A stretch of DNA of 48,268 nucleotides from JAHBNG01 sp039028975 (GTDB taxonomy: Bacteria > Chloroflexota > Anaerolineae > Caldilineales > Caldilineaceae): assembly GCA_039028975.1 (NCBI GenBank), contig JBCCHB010000134.1, positions 1 to 48,268 on the forward strand, read 5' to 3'. This document shows, one piece after another, positions 1-8,461 of the stretch. Each line of letters starts with the position of its first letter. Position 1 is the stretch's first letter. Made by a program: the position numbers and the translations under genes. Under the pieces are notes generated by a model that saw only the letters and a program-made list of their open reading frames with translations, did no database searches and had not been told where the DNA came from.

Positions 1-378
1 CACACGAAACATTTGGACAGAAATACTTGGATGGGTCCATTTTCTTGCTCCCTTTCTTGCTTTTTTAGGGATTAGTTTGACTCGGAAACCCTTTTTTGGC
101 AAATTGGACCCTTTTTCTCGCTTAGATGTATCTATACCAGTTGTCGAAGTCCCTTGCTCAGAGTGCTCTACTTGTTTTGCCTTTGCTGACTCGAAGGTCT
201 TGCGTAGCTCGCTATCAACATCACCTAAGTACTTGCGTATGGTATTGCGTGATTTTTCTAGAGCCTGAGCAATTGCTAGCTCGTTAATGGGCATTTCGTG
301 ATAAGAAAACTTAACTGCTTCATTTAGATATTCACGGATCTTGTACTGGACTTCATCTTTTTGGCTTCTTCGTCCCAT
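1..378 (-). CDS. Small HTH protein downstream of the recombinase trio (TnpC-like, partial)
   Basis: Open for 126 codons from ATG at 378 to the window edge, with no stop, so the C-terminus is outside. The start has a strong ribosome binding site (AGGAGG, 6 nt upstream) and lies 12 nt after the stop of the third recombinase, so it is the last gene of that operon. Residues about 28-55 form a helix-turn-helix (INELAIAQALEKSRNTIRKY); the rest is rich in Lys and Arg, becoming strongly basic near the visible end. Family knowledge: Tn554-type units encode a small accessory protein (TnpC, about 125 aa) after the recombinases, and similar small HTH or coiled-coil proteins (DUF6262 type) follow TnpB-like integrases. 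Assigning it to that role rests on position, size and the HTH, not on a clear sequence match. Confidence 0.7.
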   Translation of the reverse strand, partial: MGRRSQKDEVQYKIREYLNEAVKFSYHEMPINELAIAQALEKSRNTIRKYLGDVDSELRKTFESAKAKQVEHSEQGTSTTGIDTSKREKGSNLPKKGFRVKLIPKKARKGARKWTHPSISVQMFRV

Positions 379-390
379 GTTGTCCTCCTA

Positions 391-2466
391 TTATAGTAGC
401 GTGCTAAGTGGTACAAAGTTGTTTGGTGTAGGATCTATTTGAGTGCCATTAATTGCGGCCTCAATATTTTTGAGCTTCGTTTTGTGAGCTTCAACCCACA
501 ACTCGGATAAATCGTTTGGATTGTTTTCTCTATGGGCTAGTGCTGCCTCCAGTGCGACTTGCTCGACTTGCTGTAGTGTTATTAGGTTAGCCATTTCATG
601 CGAGCCGGGTGCTGGAGGATGATAGTATTCGCAACCATTTAGGCAGTTGAGGTGGCTTTCACAGGGCTTAACAGCGAAACTGTGGGTGCATAAACCAAAC
701 GGTGTGGTATGTACAGCCTGGACTTGCCCGTTGAAAAAATCATCTTTTTCGCTCTCTGGTAATTCATTGAAGATGTCGGCAATAAGGCTTGTTGACACCT
801 TTGCTTCAATACTTTGTTTTATCCATTCTGTTTTCTCTTCAATGGTCGCATGTCGATAATACACTGTTTGTTTTGGATCCTCTCTTCCCATCCACAAGGT
901 GAGGATATCAGCTGACATACCTCCTCTATCTGCTATGTAATTTATCCAATGACGAAACTGGTGCGGAGTAATGTGTATCAATGAGCCGTCCTTTTCCTGA
1001 AGATTATATTTTCGGAAGAGGCTCTTTGTTCTTCTACCGTGTTCTCGAATATATGAAAGGAATTGTGACGGTGTTACGCTGTGAGTGAGTAGCCAATTTG
1101 GCAAACACGTTTGATTAAAATAATTGGCAGGCGCTATCAAGAGTGTCTCTGAGAGTAGTTGCTTTTCCCCATTTTGCAGACTAACTGTCCAGAGGTGTCC
1201 TCTTTGAGAGAGCAAATAGGTTTGAATGTCTGATATCTTGAACGTGGCTTTGGATGGTCTAATTCGACACGGTACTTTTTCGCGAATTGTTACGGCATGC
1301 CTTCCTATGAGTTTGGATGCTTCTGTGGCTGTGTATTCTCGGTTATCGTCTATTAGACTTGGATCATATGTGCCATCGGCCTTTGGCGATGTTGATTCGC
1401 TCGCATACTTTTTGAGATCCGAACCTTTGAACATCTTTCTTCGGGGTTGATATTTATGGTAGATAAGCTCGCCACGATTTACTTTGAGGTAGATTGAGTG
1501 TTTGCCAAGACCGAGTAATTTAGATAGCTCTGCAATATTTATCGTATCGTCGGTTCCTCTATTCGGAATCGGGACTATGTGTGGATTTGCTTCTAGCTCT
1601 TTCGCTCGCTCCCTGGCTGTAGACGTGAGTTCTCGTATTTCAGAAATAGCGGTTCGTACGAGTTTGGCCTGCAAAGGTGATAGCCAACGGGTAGAGAGCC
1701 TTTTCTGGTCTTTACGTGATTTACCCTTGAAAAACCTGATTCCATATTGTTCCGAATTATTGATTTCGCAGTTTTCTGGCAATGTTAAAAGCTCTGTGAA
1801 GCGTAATCCAGTCATGAGCATTATTGCCAACGACGCAACGATTAGCCTTTCATCTGGTTCAGTGCAGAGTTCTCGGTAAAGCGTTCCTAATGCGCGTATG
1901 GCTTCTTCTGAGGGCAAATTTGCGTCTCTTTGCTTTTGCATCGATTGGATGGTTTCGTTGATGCGCCTCTCTTTGATTATGGGCTGATAGTCAATGGGCC
2001 CGCAGATATGTCTGCTTTCGAGGAATTTGGCGAATGCTCTTGAGATGCATGCTTGTTGGTATTTGGTGTCGTGGACAAAGCTAGTATCGTTCATAGAGAT
2101 TTCAGCATTGACGAGATGCTGGTCGTTGAGGTGGGACCACCCAAATGCCTGTTGATGGGTTATTGAACCTTTGGTAATGGAGGTGTAGAGCCGCTTTAAT
2201 TGAAGGAGTCGAGCTTGCGATCTTTTTGGACTTCTTGTGCGCGTTAGTAGTATCCAACATTTTACAATCTGTGAAACTGATGGTGGGATGTGACTTTGCT
2301 GAAAGGAGCTAAAATCCAGATTGATGGTTTTGTTAGGCGTTCTGTTTAGCAGGTGAGAGAGGTTCCAGACAGTATCGTCAAAGGATTGGTCTGTGCTCTG
2401 AAATAGTCGGGAGAATTCTTTTTGTGCGACTTTTATGGTTGTATCTAACGGGTTACTGGTTGTCAT
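391..2466 (-). CDS. Tyrosine recombinase, TnpB-like, with two inserted excisionase-like HTH modules
   Basis: 691 aa; third recombinase of the trio. Its ATG overlaps the end of the preceding gene by 14 nt, so translation is probably coupled. Catalytic residues of the family are visible: Arg222 (TGLRFTELL), Lys near 247-249 (FKGKS), His502 and Arg505 (HQFRH), Trp525 and Tyr536 or 537 (QTVYYRH). Between the Lys and the HxxR motif, residues about 308-356 (IAELSKLLGLGKHSIYLKVN) and 376-420 (YTATEASKLIGRHAVTIREK) look like two MerR/excisionase-type HTH units, so Arg222 and His502 are 280 residues apart where about 110 is usual. The C-terminus has a Cys/His cluster (C593, C602, H605, C608, C612) like the zinc-type tail of TnpB-like integrases. 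Likely role: DNA strand exchange for a mobile element. The family call is firm; the Tn554 or RIT subtype is inferred from the operon. Confidence 0.88.
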   Translation of the reverse strand: MTTSNPLDTTIKVAQKEFSRLFQSTDQSFDDTVWNLSHLLNRTPNKTINLDFSSFQQSHIPPSVSQIVKCWILLTRTRSPKRSQARLLQLKRLYTSITKGSITHQQAFGWSHLNDQHLVNAEISMNDTSFVHDTKYQQACISRAFAKFLESRHICGPIDYQPIIKERRINETIQSMQKQRDANLPSEEAIRALGTLYRELCTEPDERLIVASLAIMLMTGLRFTELLTLPENCEINNSEQYGIRFFKGKSRKDQKRLSTRWLSPLQAKLVRTAISEIRELTSTARERAKELEANPHIVPIPNRGTDDTINIAELSKLLGLGKHSIYLKVNRGELIYHKYQPRRKMFKGSDLKKYASESTSPKADGTYDPSLIDDNREYTATEASKLIGRHAVTIREKVPCRIRPSKATFKISDIQTYLLSQRGHLWTVSLQNGEKQLLSETLLIAPANYFNQTCLPNWLLTHSVTPSQFLSYIREHGRRTKSLFRKYNLQEKDGSLIHITPHQFRHWINYIADRGGMSADILTLWMGREDPKQTVYYRHATIEEKTEWIKQSIEAKVSTSLIADIFNELPESEKDDFFNGQVQAVHTTPFGLCTHSFAVKPCESHLNCLNGCEYYHPPAPGSHEMANLITLQQVEQVALEAALAHRENNPNDLSELWVEAHKTKLKNIEAAINGTQIDPTPNNFVPLSTLL

Positions 2467-3964
2467 GATAATGCTCCTCGTTTGTGGTGTTCAAGGAGCA
2501 GATTAGCTCTTTGACGGCATTGATAACTTCATCTAGCTGCATTAGAATTCGGTCATCAGCTGTGCCAGCGTGCTGTTTGATAAAGGAAAGCATTGCCTCA
2601 AACACTTGTTGGTGCGGGCCGTCTGGTTTAGCCTTGAATGAAGGGCAGATGTAGCAAGATAATGGTGGCGCAAGTGCGCATAGTTCATTCGCACTACAGC
2701 CACCGATAGCGTTTGCATTGATAAGGTTGATTTGCGTTGAGATGGCAGGAACCTGGGGTAAGTTTCCGGCTTGTTCTTGATAGTTGCTAGATATTTCCCC
2801 TAGAAAATACTTGATAATTGGTTCAAGTAGTTCATTAGTTGATTGCTCGATATATTCAGAAATTGTGCTTCTTGTTTCGACGTAGACAGCGACATTTCTT
2901 AGGTCACTGTGGTCGAGTATTTCAGCGATTATGGTTCTTGACGCGCCTTCGTTGGCCATTTCCGTGGCGATAGTATAGCGAAAGCGTCTTGGATGAAGTT
3001 GCAGGGGGAGACCTGTTCTGGGTGAGATAATGTTAACCTCTCTTGTCCACTTAGTGACTCCCTCTAAGATTGTGCTTGATGGATTTCTATTTCCGAGCCA
3101 GTGCAGTAGGGGGCGATCCGGCTCTCCTTCCATTAGGCTCTCCAAAAGAAGCCCTAGCTTAGAACTGATGGGCCTTCTTTTTACTTCTCGGATTTGAGTT
3201 TTTTGCTTCGCTCGAGGCACGTCTATTTGGTAGATGATCTGGTTGCCTCTTTCAATGCGTTTTAGGTCACGATTAGTTAATCTGGATGCAGCAATTGGTC
3301 GAATACCTAGTTCGTGAAAGAGCATTACTATAGCTCTGTTTGTCGGGCGACCCTGGTCCTGTCTTAGAGCACGATTGATGAGCGCGACTTCTTCTTTGGT
3401 CAAAGGGCCTTTTGTGGGATGGTTAAATCGGACATTTGCACCTTTGTGATGTGTTTTAAGAGAGATTGAGTTTATGGCTGCTGCTTGGTGCCTACTAAAA
3501 TCACTATAGCCTTGAGACACACCCCATCTGTAGAAAGTCCTTAGACCGCTTATTCTTTCATTTACTCCGTAGATTTCTTCGCACCAATTGGCATAGTCCC
3601 GCATGAGATCTTCGTCAAGCTGGGACCAGTTGAAAACTGTTTTGTTTGCAGGGTTAATTCGCTCTTCATTAGAAAGCCATTTTGTGAAATAGTAGATAGC
3701 TCGGAAATAGCTGTGTGACGTGGTTGGAGAATAACGCCTGAGTGTATTGACACAGAAAAGTTTTGCGATGTGTAGTGCTTTTTCCGACAGTATGGGATTG
3801 TCTTCGAAGGATATGTCATGAAGGGCTTTGAAATTTAGCACCCTATTGTTACCACCATCTTTGTACTGTTGGACTTCCCAAGTGAGAGAGCTTGTATCTA
3901 CTTCTTGGCCATCTCGTGTGATTACAGTATCGGGAATGGCGGGGAGTGAGTCTAGGTTGTTCAT
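2453..3964 (-). CDS. Tyrosine recombinase, second of the trio
   Basis: 503 aa from ATG 3964. The frame is open further upstream to 4117, but that would overlap the preceding recombinase by about 150 nt; 3964 lies only 2 nt after that gene's stop and has a GAGGG-type site upstream, so it is preferred. An N-terminal SAM-like core-binding region is followed by a catalytic domain with Arg222 (LGIRPIAASRL), a Lys region (AKQKTQIREVKRR), His324 and Arg327 (HPRRFRYT), His352 (LDHSD) and Tyr361 (VAVYVETRS). The C-terminus carries a Cys-rich segment (C-x5-C ... CYICPSF) seen in recombinases that work in pairs or trios. It shares an operon with the genes on both sides. Presumed to act with them in excision and integration of one element. 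Confidence 0.88.
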   Translation of the reverse strand: MNNLDSLPAIPDTVITRDGQEVDTSSLTWEVQQYKDGGNNRVLNFKALHDISFEDNPILSEKALHIAKLFCVNTLRRYSPTTSHSYFRAIYYFTKWLSNEERINPANKTVFNWSQLDEDLMRDYANWCEEIYGVNERISGLRTFYRWGVSQGYSDFSRHQAAAINSISLKTHHKGANVRFNHPTKGPLTKEEVALINRALRQDQGRPTNRAIVMLFHELGIRPIAASRLTNRDLKRIERGNQIIYQIDVPRAKQKTQIREVKRRPISSKLGLLLESLMEGEPDRPLLHWLGNRNPSSTILEGVTKWTREVNIISPRTGLPLQLHPRRFRYTIATEMANEGASRTIIAEILDHSDLRNVAVYVETRSTISEYIEQSTNELLEPIIKYFLGEISSNYQEQAGNLPQVPAISTQINLINANAIGGCSANELCALAPPLSCYICPSFKAKPDGPHQQVFEAMLSFIKQHAGTADDRILMQLDEVINAVKELICSLNTTNEEHYHDNQ

Positions 3965-3966
3965 GA

Positions 3967-5172
3967 TTATACCCTCTTTGAATGCGTAAAATCGTGTTCT
4001 TCGAAGGAGAATTGAGCCTCTTTTTCTTGGCGATTGAGACGTTTCTCTTGCCATAAAATGCTGGCCTTTGCGTTGGCATTTCTTGTGTAACGAAGGACTG
4101 ATTGGGGATTGAACCATCCTCCTAGATACATCATTTGGTCGATATAGTTATCGACTTTGTTCTCTATATAGAAGTCGACCATTCGTTCGGCCCATGTATG
4201 TCTGAGCCTGTGCCAGTTAAGATTCTCAATATCTGTATATTTCCCAATCTTCTTTATGATCTCGTGCGTCTGAACGACCGAAAGAGGGTTGCCCTCCGTT
4301 GAAAGAAAGAGATATGGATTATCTGTGCTTGGTCGGCCCGCAGGGGGATGAAGTGTTAGGTAGTTATGGATATCTTGGAGCATGTTCTTGGATGCTGGGA
4401 TTTCTCTTTCCATTGTTTTGACGTTTGGCTCGTCAGCGCGAGTATCGTGCGGATCGTCAGGATTTCTCAGTATCTTGATCTTCTTGTCTCTACCCCTTGG
4501 GATTGAGTCTAAGCGCAACTTGAGTAATTCGCCACGACGTAATCCTAGTTCCAAAGCTAGGTTAAACATTATCCAGTTACGCAGACGGGTCTCTGGAGCA
4601 AAAACTGTAGATGTATTGAGAATATTTCTGATCTTGTTCGTCTCTTCGTAGGTTAGCGGTTGCCAAGTTTCTGATTGACGCACTGGGATATATTGCTCCA
4701 TGAAATACTCATCATACTCTAATCGCTTGCGCGCGAGTGACCAGTTACGTTCTTCGGATTTCCCTCCTCGGTGAGCTAGATAAAGACACCATTGAAGAAA
4801 GTTACTGATTGCTCTTAGATAGGTGTTATATGTACCGCTTGTGACAACCCCGGTCTTTTTGTTTAGACAGTCGAGGTGCATATACGTAATTAGAGAATTA
4901 AGGATGACTGGGTCGTACAAATCGCGAGTCGAAAGATGTTGGTCCAGATCTAGCTGGCGTTCTTTATATGCCCATGTGTAGAGTTTACCGATTCCTCGCA
5001 AATCGATTTCCAGCGTGGAAGATGCAACTTGAAAGCGTCTATGGGATCTAGACCAGCGGTCGGGAAGAAGGAAGGGAACGCGGGTGTGGTTTGGAACTAG
5101 AGTGGGGAGTTTTTCCCCACTTGGCATAGTCAACCTGAGGATGGATGCATAATTTTCTTTTCTGGTCGTCAT
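3967..5172 (-). CDS. Tyrosine recombinase, first of the trio (TnpA/RitA-like)
   Basis: 401 aa from ATG 5172 (MTTRKENYASIL). The frame is open back to 5259, but the upstream residues look non-coding and an AAAGG site lies about 10 nt before 5172. Residues about 40-140 form the N-terminal core-binding domain. The catalytic domain shows Arg212 (LGLRRGELLKLRL), a Lys near 252 (VKTMEREIP), His321 and Arg324 (HRLRHTWAERM), Trp353 (LGGWFNP) and nucleophile Tyr362 (VLRYTRN), so every expected residue is present. It is the first gene of the recombinase operon, about 170 nt downstream of a candidate promoter at 5342-5369. Function: integrase or transposase by tyrosine-mediated strand exchange. The subtype (Tn554-like or RIT-like) is inferred from the three-gene arrangement. 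Confidence 0.9.
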   Translation of the reverse strand: MTTRKENYASILRLTMPSGEKLPTLVPNHTRVPFLLPDRWSRSHRRFQVASSTLEIDLRGIGKLYTWAYKERQLDLDQHLSTRDLYDPVILNSLITYMHLDCLNKKTGVVTSGTYNTYLRAISNFLQWCLYLAHRGGKSEERNWSLARKRLEYDEYFMEQYIPVRQSETWQPLTYEETNKIRNILNTSTVFAPETRLRNWIMFNLALELGLRRGELLKLRLDSIPRGRDKKIKILRNPDDPHDTRADEPNVKTMEREIPASKNMLQDIHNYLTLHPPAGRPSTDNPYLFLSTEGNPLSVVQTHEIIKKIGKYTDIENLNWHRLRHTWAERMVDFYIENKVDNYIDQMMYLGGWFNPQSVLRYTRNANAKASILWQEKRLNRQEKEAQFSFEEHDFTHSKRV

Positions 5173-5341
5173 TTGTACAATACCTTTCGGGGACATTACC
5201 CCATCGGGGCCGTCCGAAAGGTTTGATATAAAATAGCGCCAGACTCGAACGTGCCTCAATCACGTTTCGCGTTAGCCTCATTATGCTGTTGATGCACCGT
5301 ATTGAGGCGCTCTTTTCTATGGCCGGAGATGGCTTAGCGTA

Positions 5342-5369
5342 ATTATATCAGGGTTCTTTTACTGCACAA
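5342..5369 (-). promoter_or_regulatory. Candidate sigma70-type promoter of the recombinase operon
   Basis: On the minus strand TTGTGC (5369-5364) and a perfect TATAAT (5347-5342) are separated by 16 nt. It points at the recombinase operon, leaving a leader of about 170 nt. No operator was identified. The -10 is strong and the -35 weak. Confidence 0.5.
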
Positions 5370-5457
5370 TGCAACTCAGATTTTATGTTCAGAAAAACTA
5401 AATAGGATTTACTTCACTCAGAATTTCTTATTAGTTTTTGAACAGTTACTTATCCCC

Positions 5458-6207
5458 CTATACATTAAACCCCAATCCTCTCTCCTTCAAACTGACAAAC
5501 CGGTTGCGCCCGATTATGAGATGGTCCATCAACTCGATATCCAGCAGCTGCCCTGCCTCGACAACCATCTTGGTCATTAAGACATCCTCTGGACTGGGCG
5601 ACGGATCACCGCTCGGGTGATTGTGAACCAAAACAATCGTGGCCGCGTTGCGACGAATCGGCTCCCGGAAGACTTCGCCTACTCGGATGATGGCGGAATT
5701 CAGATTGCCGACGTAGAGCGTCTGAACAGATTGAAGGCGGTTTCTGGTATCGAGAAGAACAGTGCGTAGATGCTCTTGCTCCAGCAATCCCATTTCTAGC
5801 ATCACCAAATCAGCGATGTCGCTTGGTGTGCGGCAGATGAGCTTCTCTTCAGGGGGTGTGGTTCTGAGCCGCTTGCTCAACTCAATGGCTGCTTGCACTT
5901 GAGCGGCTTTGGCTGGTCCCACATTGTGGATGGCGCAGAGTTCGTCATAGCTGATTTGCGCAAGTCCCCGCAGACCGCCATGAGATATCAGCAGACGCTC
6001 AGCCATGCGGATGGCGTTCTCGTCTTTGCCACCAGCCCCCAAGATGAGAGAAAGCAGTTCGGCTGTGCTCATGGCAGAGGGACCGGCATAGGCTAAGCGC
6101 TGACGGGGTCGCATCTCCAGAGGTAATTCTTTTATGGTCGGTTGCCAGCTGGGTGAGGTTGTATTGGCTTCATACGGAACGGTCTGTTGGTCGATGGGTG
6201 TTGTCAT
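5458..6207 (-). CDS. radC: RadC family JAMM/MPN protein
   Basis: 249 aa, close to the usual RadC length. Start ATG 6207 has TAGGAG 7 nt upstream. The N-terminal UPF0758-type domain (PRQRLAYAGPSAMSTAELL) is followed by a helix-hairpin-helix (IHNVGPAKAAQVQAAIEL) and a C-terminal MPN/JAMM domain with the metal signature HNHPSGDPSPSPED. RadC proteins are common on plasmids, phages and integrative elements; despite the name a role in DNA repair is not established, and a metal-dependent hydrolase acting on DNA or protein is the usual suggestion. It is the last gene of the minus-strand ssb-primase-methylase-radC module, which fits an accessory copy carried by a mobile element. Confidence 0.93.
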   Translation of the reverse strand: MTTPIDQQTVPYEANTTSPSWQPTIKELPLEMRPRQRLAYAGPSAMSTAELLSLILGAGGKDENAIRMAERLLISHGGLRGLAQISYDELCAIHNVGPAKAAQVQAAIELSKRLRTTPPEEKLICRTPSDIADLVMLEMGLLEQEHLRTVLLDTRNRLQSVQTLYVGNLNSAIIRVGEVFREPIRRNAATIVLVHNHPSGDPSPSPEDVLMTKMVVEAGQLLDIELMDHLIIGRNRFVSLKERGLGFNV

Positions 6208-6299
6208 GTTGTTTCTCCTATTTGCAGAACACTTCTGGTTTATCGATTCAGATCGTCGGAATAATCAATATTCATGGCGCTGAACGAGGGTTGCTGCTC

Positions 6300-6911
6300 T
6301 TATCCATCCTGGCTGTGCCAGGCAAGATGCTGCTCTTCAATGCGCCAAGCGGGCAGCATGACTTTGCCCAGCGGCGAAAAGGCTTTGACAAATGCCACTA
6401 CCCGATGGCCCAAGTAGGTCACGACGCTGCCTTTGGTCACGCCTCGTTTGACGCTGCCATCAGGCAAGATAAAATTGGTGCGGGGGGAAAGAAAGCAGAT
6501 GGGATAGGCAAAGAGCGGCTTGAACCATTTCTCTGAGGTGGAAGCAAAGGTCAAACAACAGGCCTGCTCCACTTCACCCACTTCATATTCCCAGATCAGC
6601 TTGTTGATCCAGCGGCTGTTGCGGTTGCGGCCAAAGGGATGATTCATCCACACCCGCCCATACCACCGCTGAGCCAGGCCATTATCCGTCAGCGTGTAGA
6701 ACTCGGTCGCTTCCACCCGCTGGTTGGCTTCTGGGCTAGATGCTGGATCCAGATCAATCCCACCCATGACTTCACGAGCGGCGTGGGTAATGAACTCTGG
6801 GGTGTAGTATTCAACTTTGCCTGAATCTTGGTTGATGAGCTGGGCTGGATTGCGCAGTGGATGGTTGGTGGTTGCCATCAGCTCTAGGGACAATGTTTCT
6901 AGTTGAGTCAT
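6300..6911 (-). CDS. Phage/plasmid-type DNA N6-adenine methyltransferase-like protein
   Basis: 203 aa; AAGGAG lies 8 nt before ATG 6911. Residues about 34-66 (YYTPEFITHAAREVMGG, then IDLDPASSPEAN) match the start of the phage Dam-like family (PF05869 type), in which the IDLDPAS segment helps bind S-adenosylmethionine. The catalytic D/NPPY-like motif appears as MNHPFGR near residue 89, so the first Pro of the usual NPPF is His. The C-terminal half (FLSPRTNFILPDG, then VVTYLG) also follows that family. It may methylate adenines of the host element to mask or mark DNA. Whether NHPF is compatible with activity cannot be judged from sequence alone. Placed between the primase-like gene and radC, separated from the former by a terminator-like hairpin. 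Confidence 0.75.
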   Translation of the reverse strand: MTQLETLSLELMATTNHPLRNPAQLINQDSGKVEYYTPEFITHAAREVMGGIDLDPASSPEANQRVEATEFYTLTDNGLAQRWYGRVWMNHPFGRNRNSRWINKLIWEYEVGEVEQACCLTFASTSEKWFKPLFAYPICFLSPRTNFILPDGSVKRGVTKGSVVTYLGHRVVAFVKAFSPLGKVMLPAWRIEEQHLAWHSQDG

Positions 6912-6940
6912 CAGAATCTCTCCTTGGGAGTACCCTCCCT

Positions 6941-6974
6941 AAAAACAAAAACCCCTGACTATCTGGCCAGAGGT
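6941..6974 (-). terminator. Rho-independent terminator after the primase-like gene
   Basis: Read on the minus strand, a 7-bp stem (ACCTCTG with CAGGGGT, one G-T pair) closes a 10-nt loop and is followed by TTTTTGTTTTT. It lies 40 nt past the stop of the primase-like gene and ahead of the methylase gene, so it would separate or attenuate the two. Confidence 0.65.
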
Positions 6975-7014
6975 ATCGGATAAGTAAGTTATGGGATGGA
7001 ATACAACGGTAACG

Positions 7015-7863
7015 TTAACGAGGATATTTCATTTTCGACACGTACTGAATACAGTCGGCAATCTGATAATCAATCCAAGTGCCCTCTCCTCGCGCTTCCT
7101 GCCACTTGGGACGCACCAGCTTGGTCTGGTAGAGCATTCGCTTCATCTGCTCTAGGTCGCCGTCGGTGGCACGCGCCAGCGCATTGCCCAACTGAATCAC
7201 CGCCAGCGAGTGATCATTGCGGCTGGGACGCATATCTCCCTCATACAGGGCTTGCAACTTGTCCCCTTCCCGACCCGTGAAGAGCTGGTCCCACAATGCT
7301 GCGTCTTCGGGTAGCACTTCTACCGAGGGCGGCTGAGCTGGTTTGGAAGATGTAAAGAGGTGATTGTAGAGTTGCGCTAAGGCTTCAGCCCGCTCCATCA
7401 CCTGCACTGGGGTTTGAGTCAGCCGCTTCCCAGTCACGGTGATAAATCGCCGGTCATCATACATCTCAATTTGATATTGGCGATGCACCCGCCGGGGTCC
7501 AGGGATACGAGCGTAGAGGTAGACATGCAATCCGGTCCCAGATGGGGAATATTCGGTATAGGAATTCAGCCGTTCCACTTGCTCGTTGGCAAAATCGGAG
7601 AGTTGACCGTTGTGGACACAGTTATCTAGATCCACGACCACCATGCCCAGCAGCTTAGTGAGGACAAAAGCTACACCATCAATCTGCCGACTCTGCTGGG
7701 CAAAGGCGACGGCTGTGCCCACATCTGCCCATGTTTGAGGAACAGTGACGCTGGCATTGCCGCCAGTGTGGGGATTCTTAGGAACCTTGTCAGCTTTGCC
7801 GTTGGGTTTGGGAATGAGCTGGTACCCAACCCACTGAGGGATACGCCGAACCTCTGATGGCAT
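7015..7863 (-). CDS. NrS-1-type primase-polymerase domain protein (minimal)
   Basis: 282 aa. The N-terminus (IPQWVGYQLIPKPNGKADK, then VPKNPHTGG) and the segment VVVDLDNC, LNSYTEYSPSGTGLHVYL, IEMYDDRRFITVTGKR match the archaeo-eukaryotic-type primase-polymerase fold as found in phage NrS-1-like and plasmid primases; the DLD acidic pair and the SPSGTGLH motif are the expected active-site elements. Residues about 215-275 (PSRNDHSLAVIQLGNALARA) resemble the small helical domain that follows it. The SF3 helicase found in the full-length family is absent. Its start is 15 nt after the ssb stop, so ssb and primase are one transcription unit and probably act together in priming element replication. 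Its role as an active polymerase is inferred. Confidence 0.8.
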   Translation of the reverse strand: MPSEVRRIPQWVGYQLIPKPNGKADKVPKNPHTGGNASVTVPQTWADVGTAVAFAQQSRQIDGVAFVLTKLLGMVVVDLDNCVHNGQLSDFANEQVERLNSYTEYSPSGTGLHVYLYARIPGPRRVHRQYQIEMYDDRRFITVTGKRLTQTPVQVMERAEALAQLYNHLFTSSKPAQPPSVEVLPEDAALWDQLFTGREGDKLQALYEGDMRPSRNDHSLAVIQLGNALARATDGDLEQMKRMLYQTKLVRPKWQEARGEGTWIDYQIADCIQYVSKMKYPR

Positions 7864-7878
7864 ACTCCCCAGCAGGGA

Positions 7879-8259
7879 TCACTCGGTCGCTTCCCAAAGC
7901 TCCTCATCCGCGGTGGCTTCTACATCCTCACCCTTGGGGGACAAGAAGATCACCCGACGCGGCGTCAACACCATGGACGCCTGGGCATTTTTCTCCGCAT
8001 CGATCCACGCCTCCACTGACATGTTGGCCCCTTCCACCAGCACTTGAGAACCCTTCTTGAGATACTGGCTACAGATCTCCGCCTGTTTGCGCCAGCAGGT
8101 TACCTTGAACCAGGTTGTCTCTTCTTGATGTTGACCATCGCTATCTGTCCAGCTGCTGTTCACAGCAATCGAAAAGTTAGTGACGGGAATCCCGTTGGAT
8201 GTGTAGCGCATCTGCGGCTCTTGACCCAGCCGACCAACCAATGTGAATTTTGAGTACAT
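7879..8259 (-). CDS. ssb: Single-stranded DNA-binding protein
   Basis: 126 aa from ATG 8259, chosen over an open frame to 8331 because AAGGAG lies 6 nt upstream and the protein then begins MYSKFTLVGRLGQEPQMRYT, the classic SSB start. A single OB fold follows (GIPVTNFSIAVNS, EETTWFKVTCWRKQAEICSQYLKKGSQVLVEG). The tail is short and acidic (ATADEELWEATE) and lacks the DDDIPF-like tip that recruits partner proteins in chromosomal SSBs, which points to an accessory, element-borne copy. First gene of the ssb-primase-methylase-radC unit. Confidence 0.92.
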   Translation of the reverse strand: MYSKFTLVGRLGQEPQMRYTSNGIPVTNFSIAVNSSWTDSDGQHQEETTWFKVTCWRKQAEICSQYLKKGSQVLVEGANMSVEAWIDAEKNAQASMVLTPRRVIFLSPKGEDVEATADEELWEATE

Positions 8260-8433
8260 TTCTTGCTCCTTATATTGAATCAATGTTGAACCAACTACAT
8301 GCTTTCTAAAGTAACTTCTAAATTCACCCATCGAACATCATGGCAAGGGCTGCGCAGTCAATTGAGGGTTGATTCCAGCCAGATTCACGAACCGTCGGTC
8401 AACCCGACTCGATTGGAGAACGCCCGTTCCTGT

Positions 8434-8461
8434 CCCCCAATTTGGGTACCATAATTGGGGG
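8434..8461. promoter_or_regulatory. Perfect 9-bp inverted repeat between divergent genes
   Basis: CCCCCAATT (8434-8442) and AATTGGGGG (8453-8461) are separated by 10 nt, in the spacer between ssb (minus) and the uncharacterised gene on the plus strand. A palindrome of this size centred between divergent units is a candidate operator; no neighbouring regulator is assigned to it. Confidence 0.45.

Noticed and set aside
3965..4117. N-terminal extension of the second recombinase
   Set aside because: It would overlap the preceding recombinase by about 150 nt in another frame; an ATG 2 nt after that gene's stop gives a normal protein.
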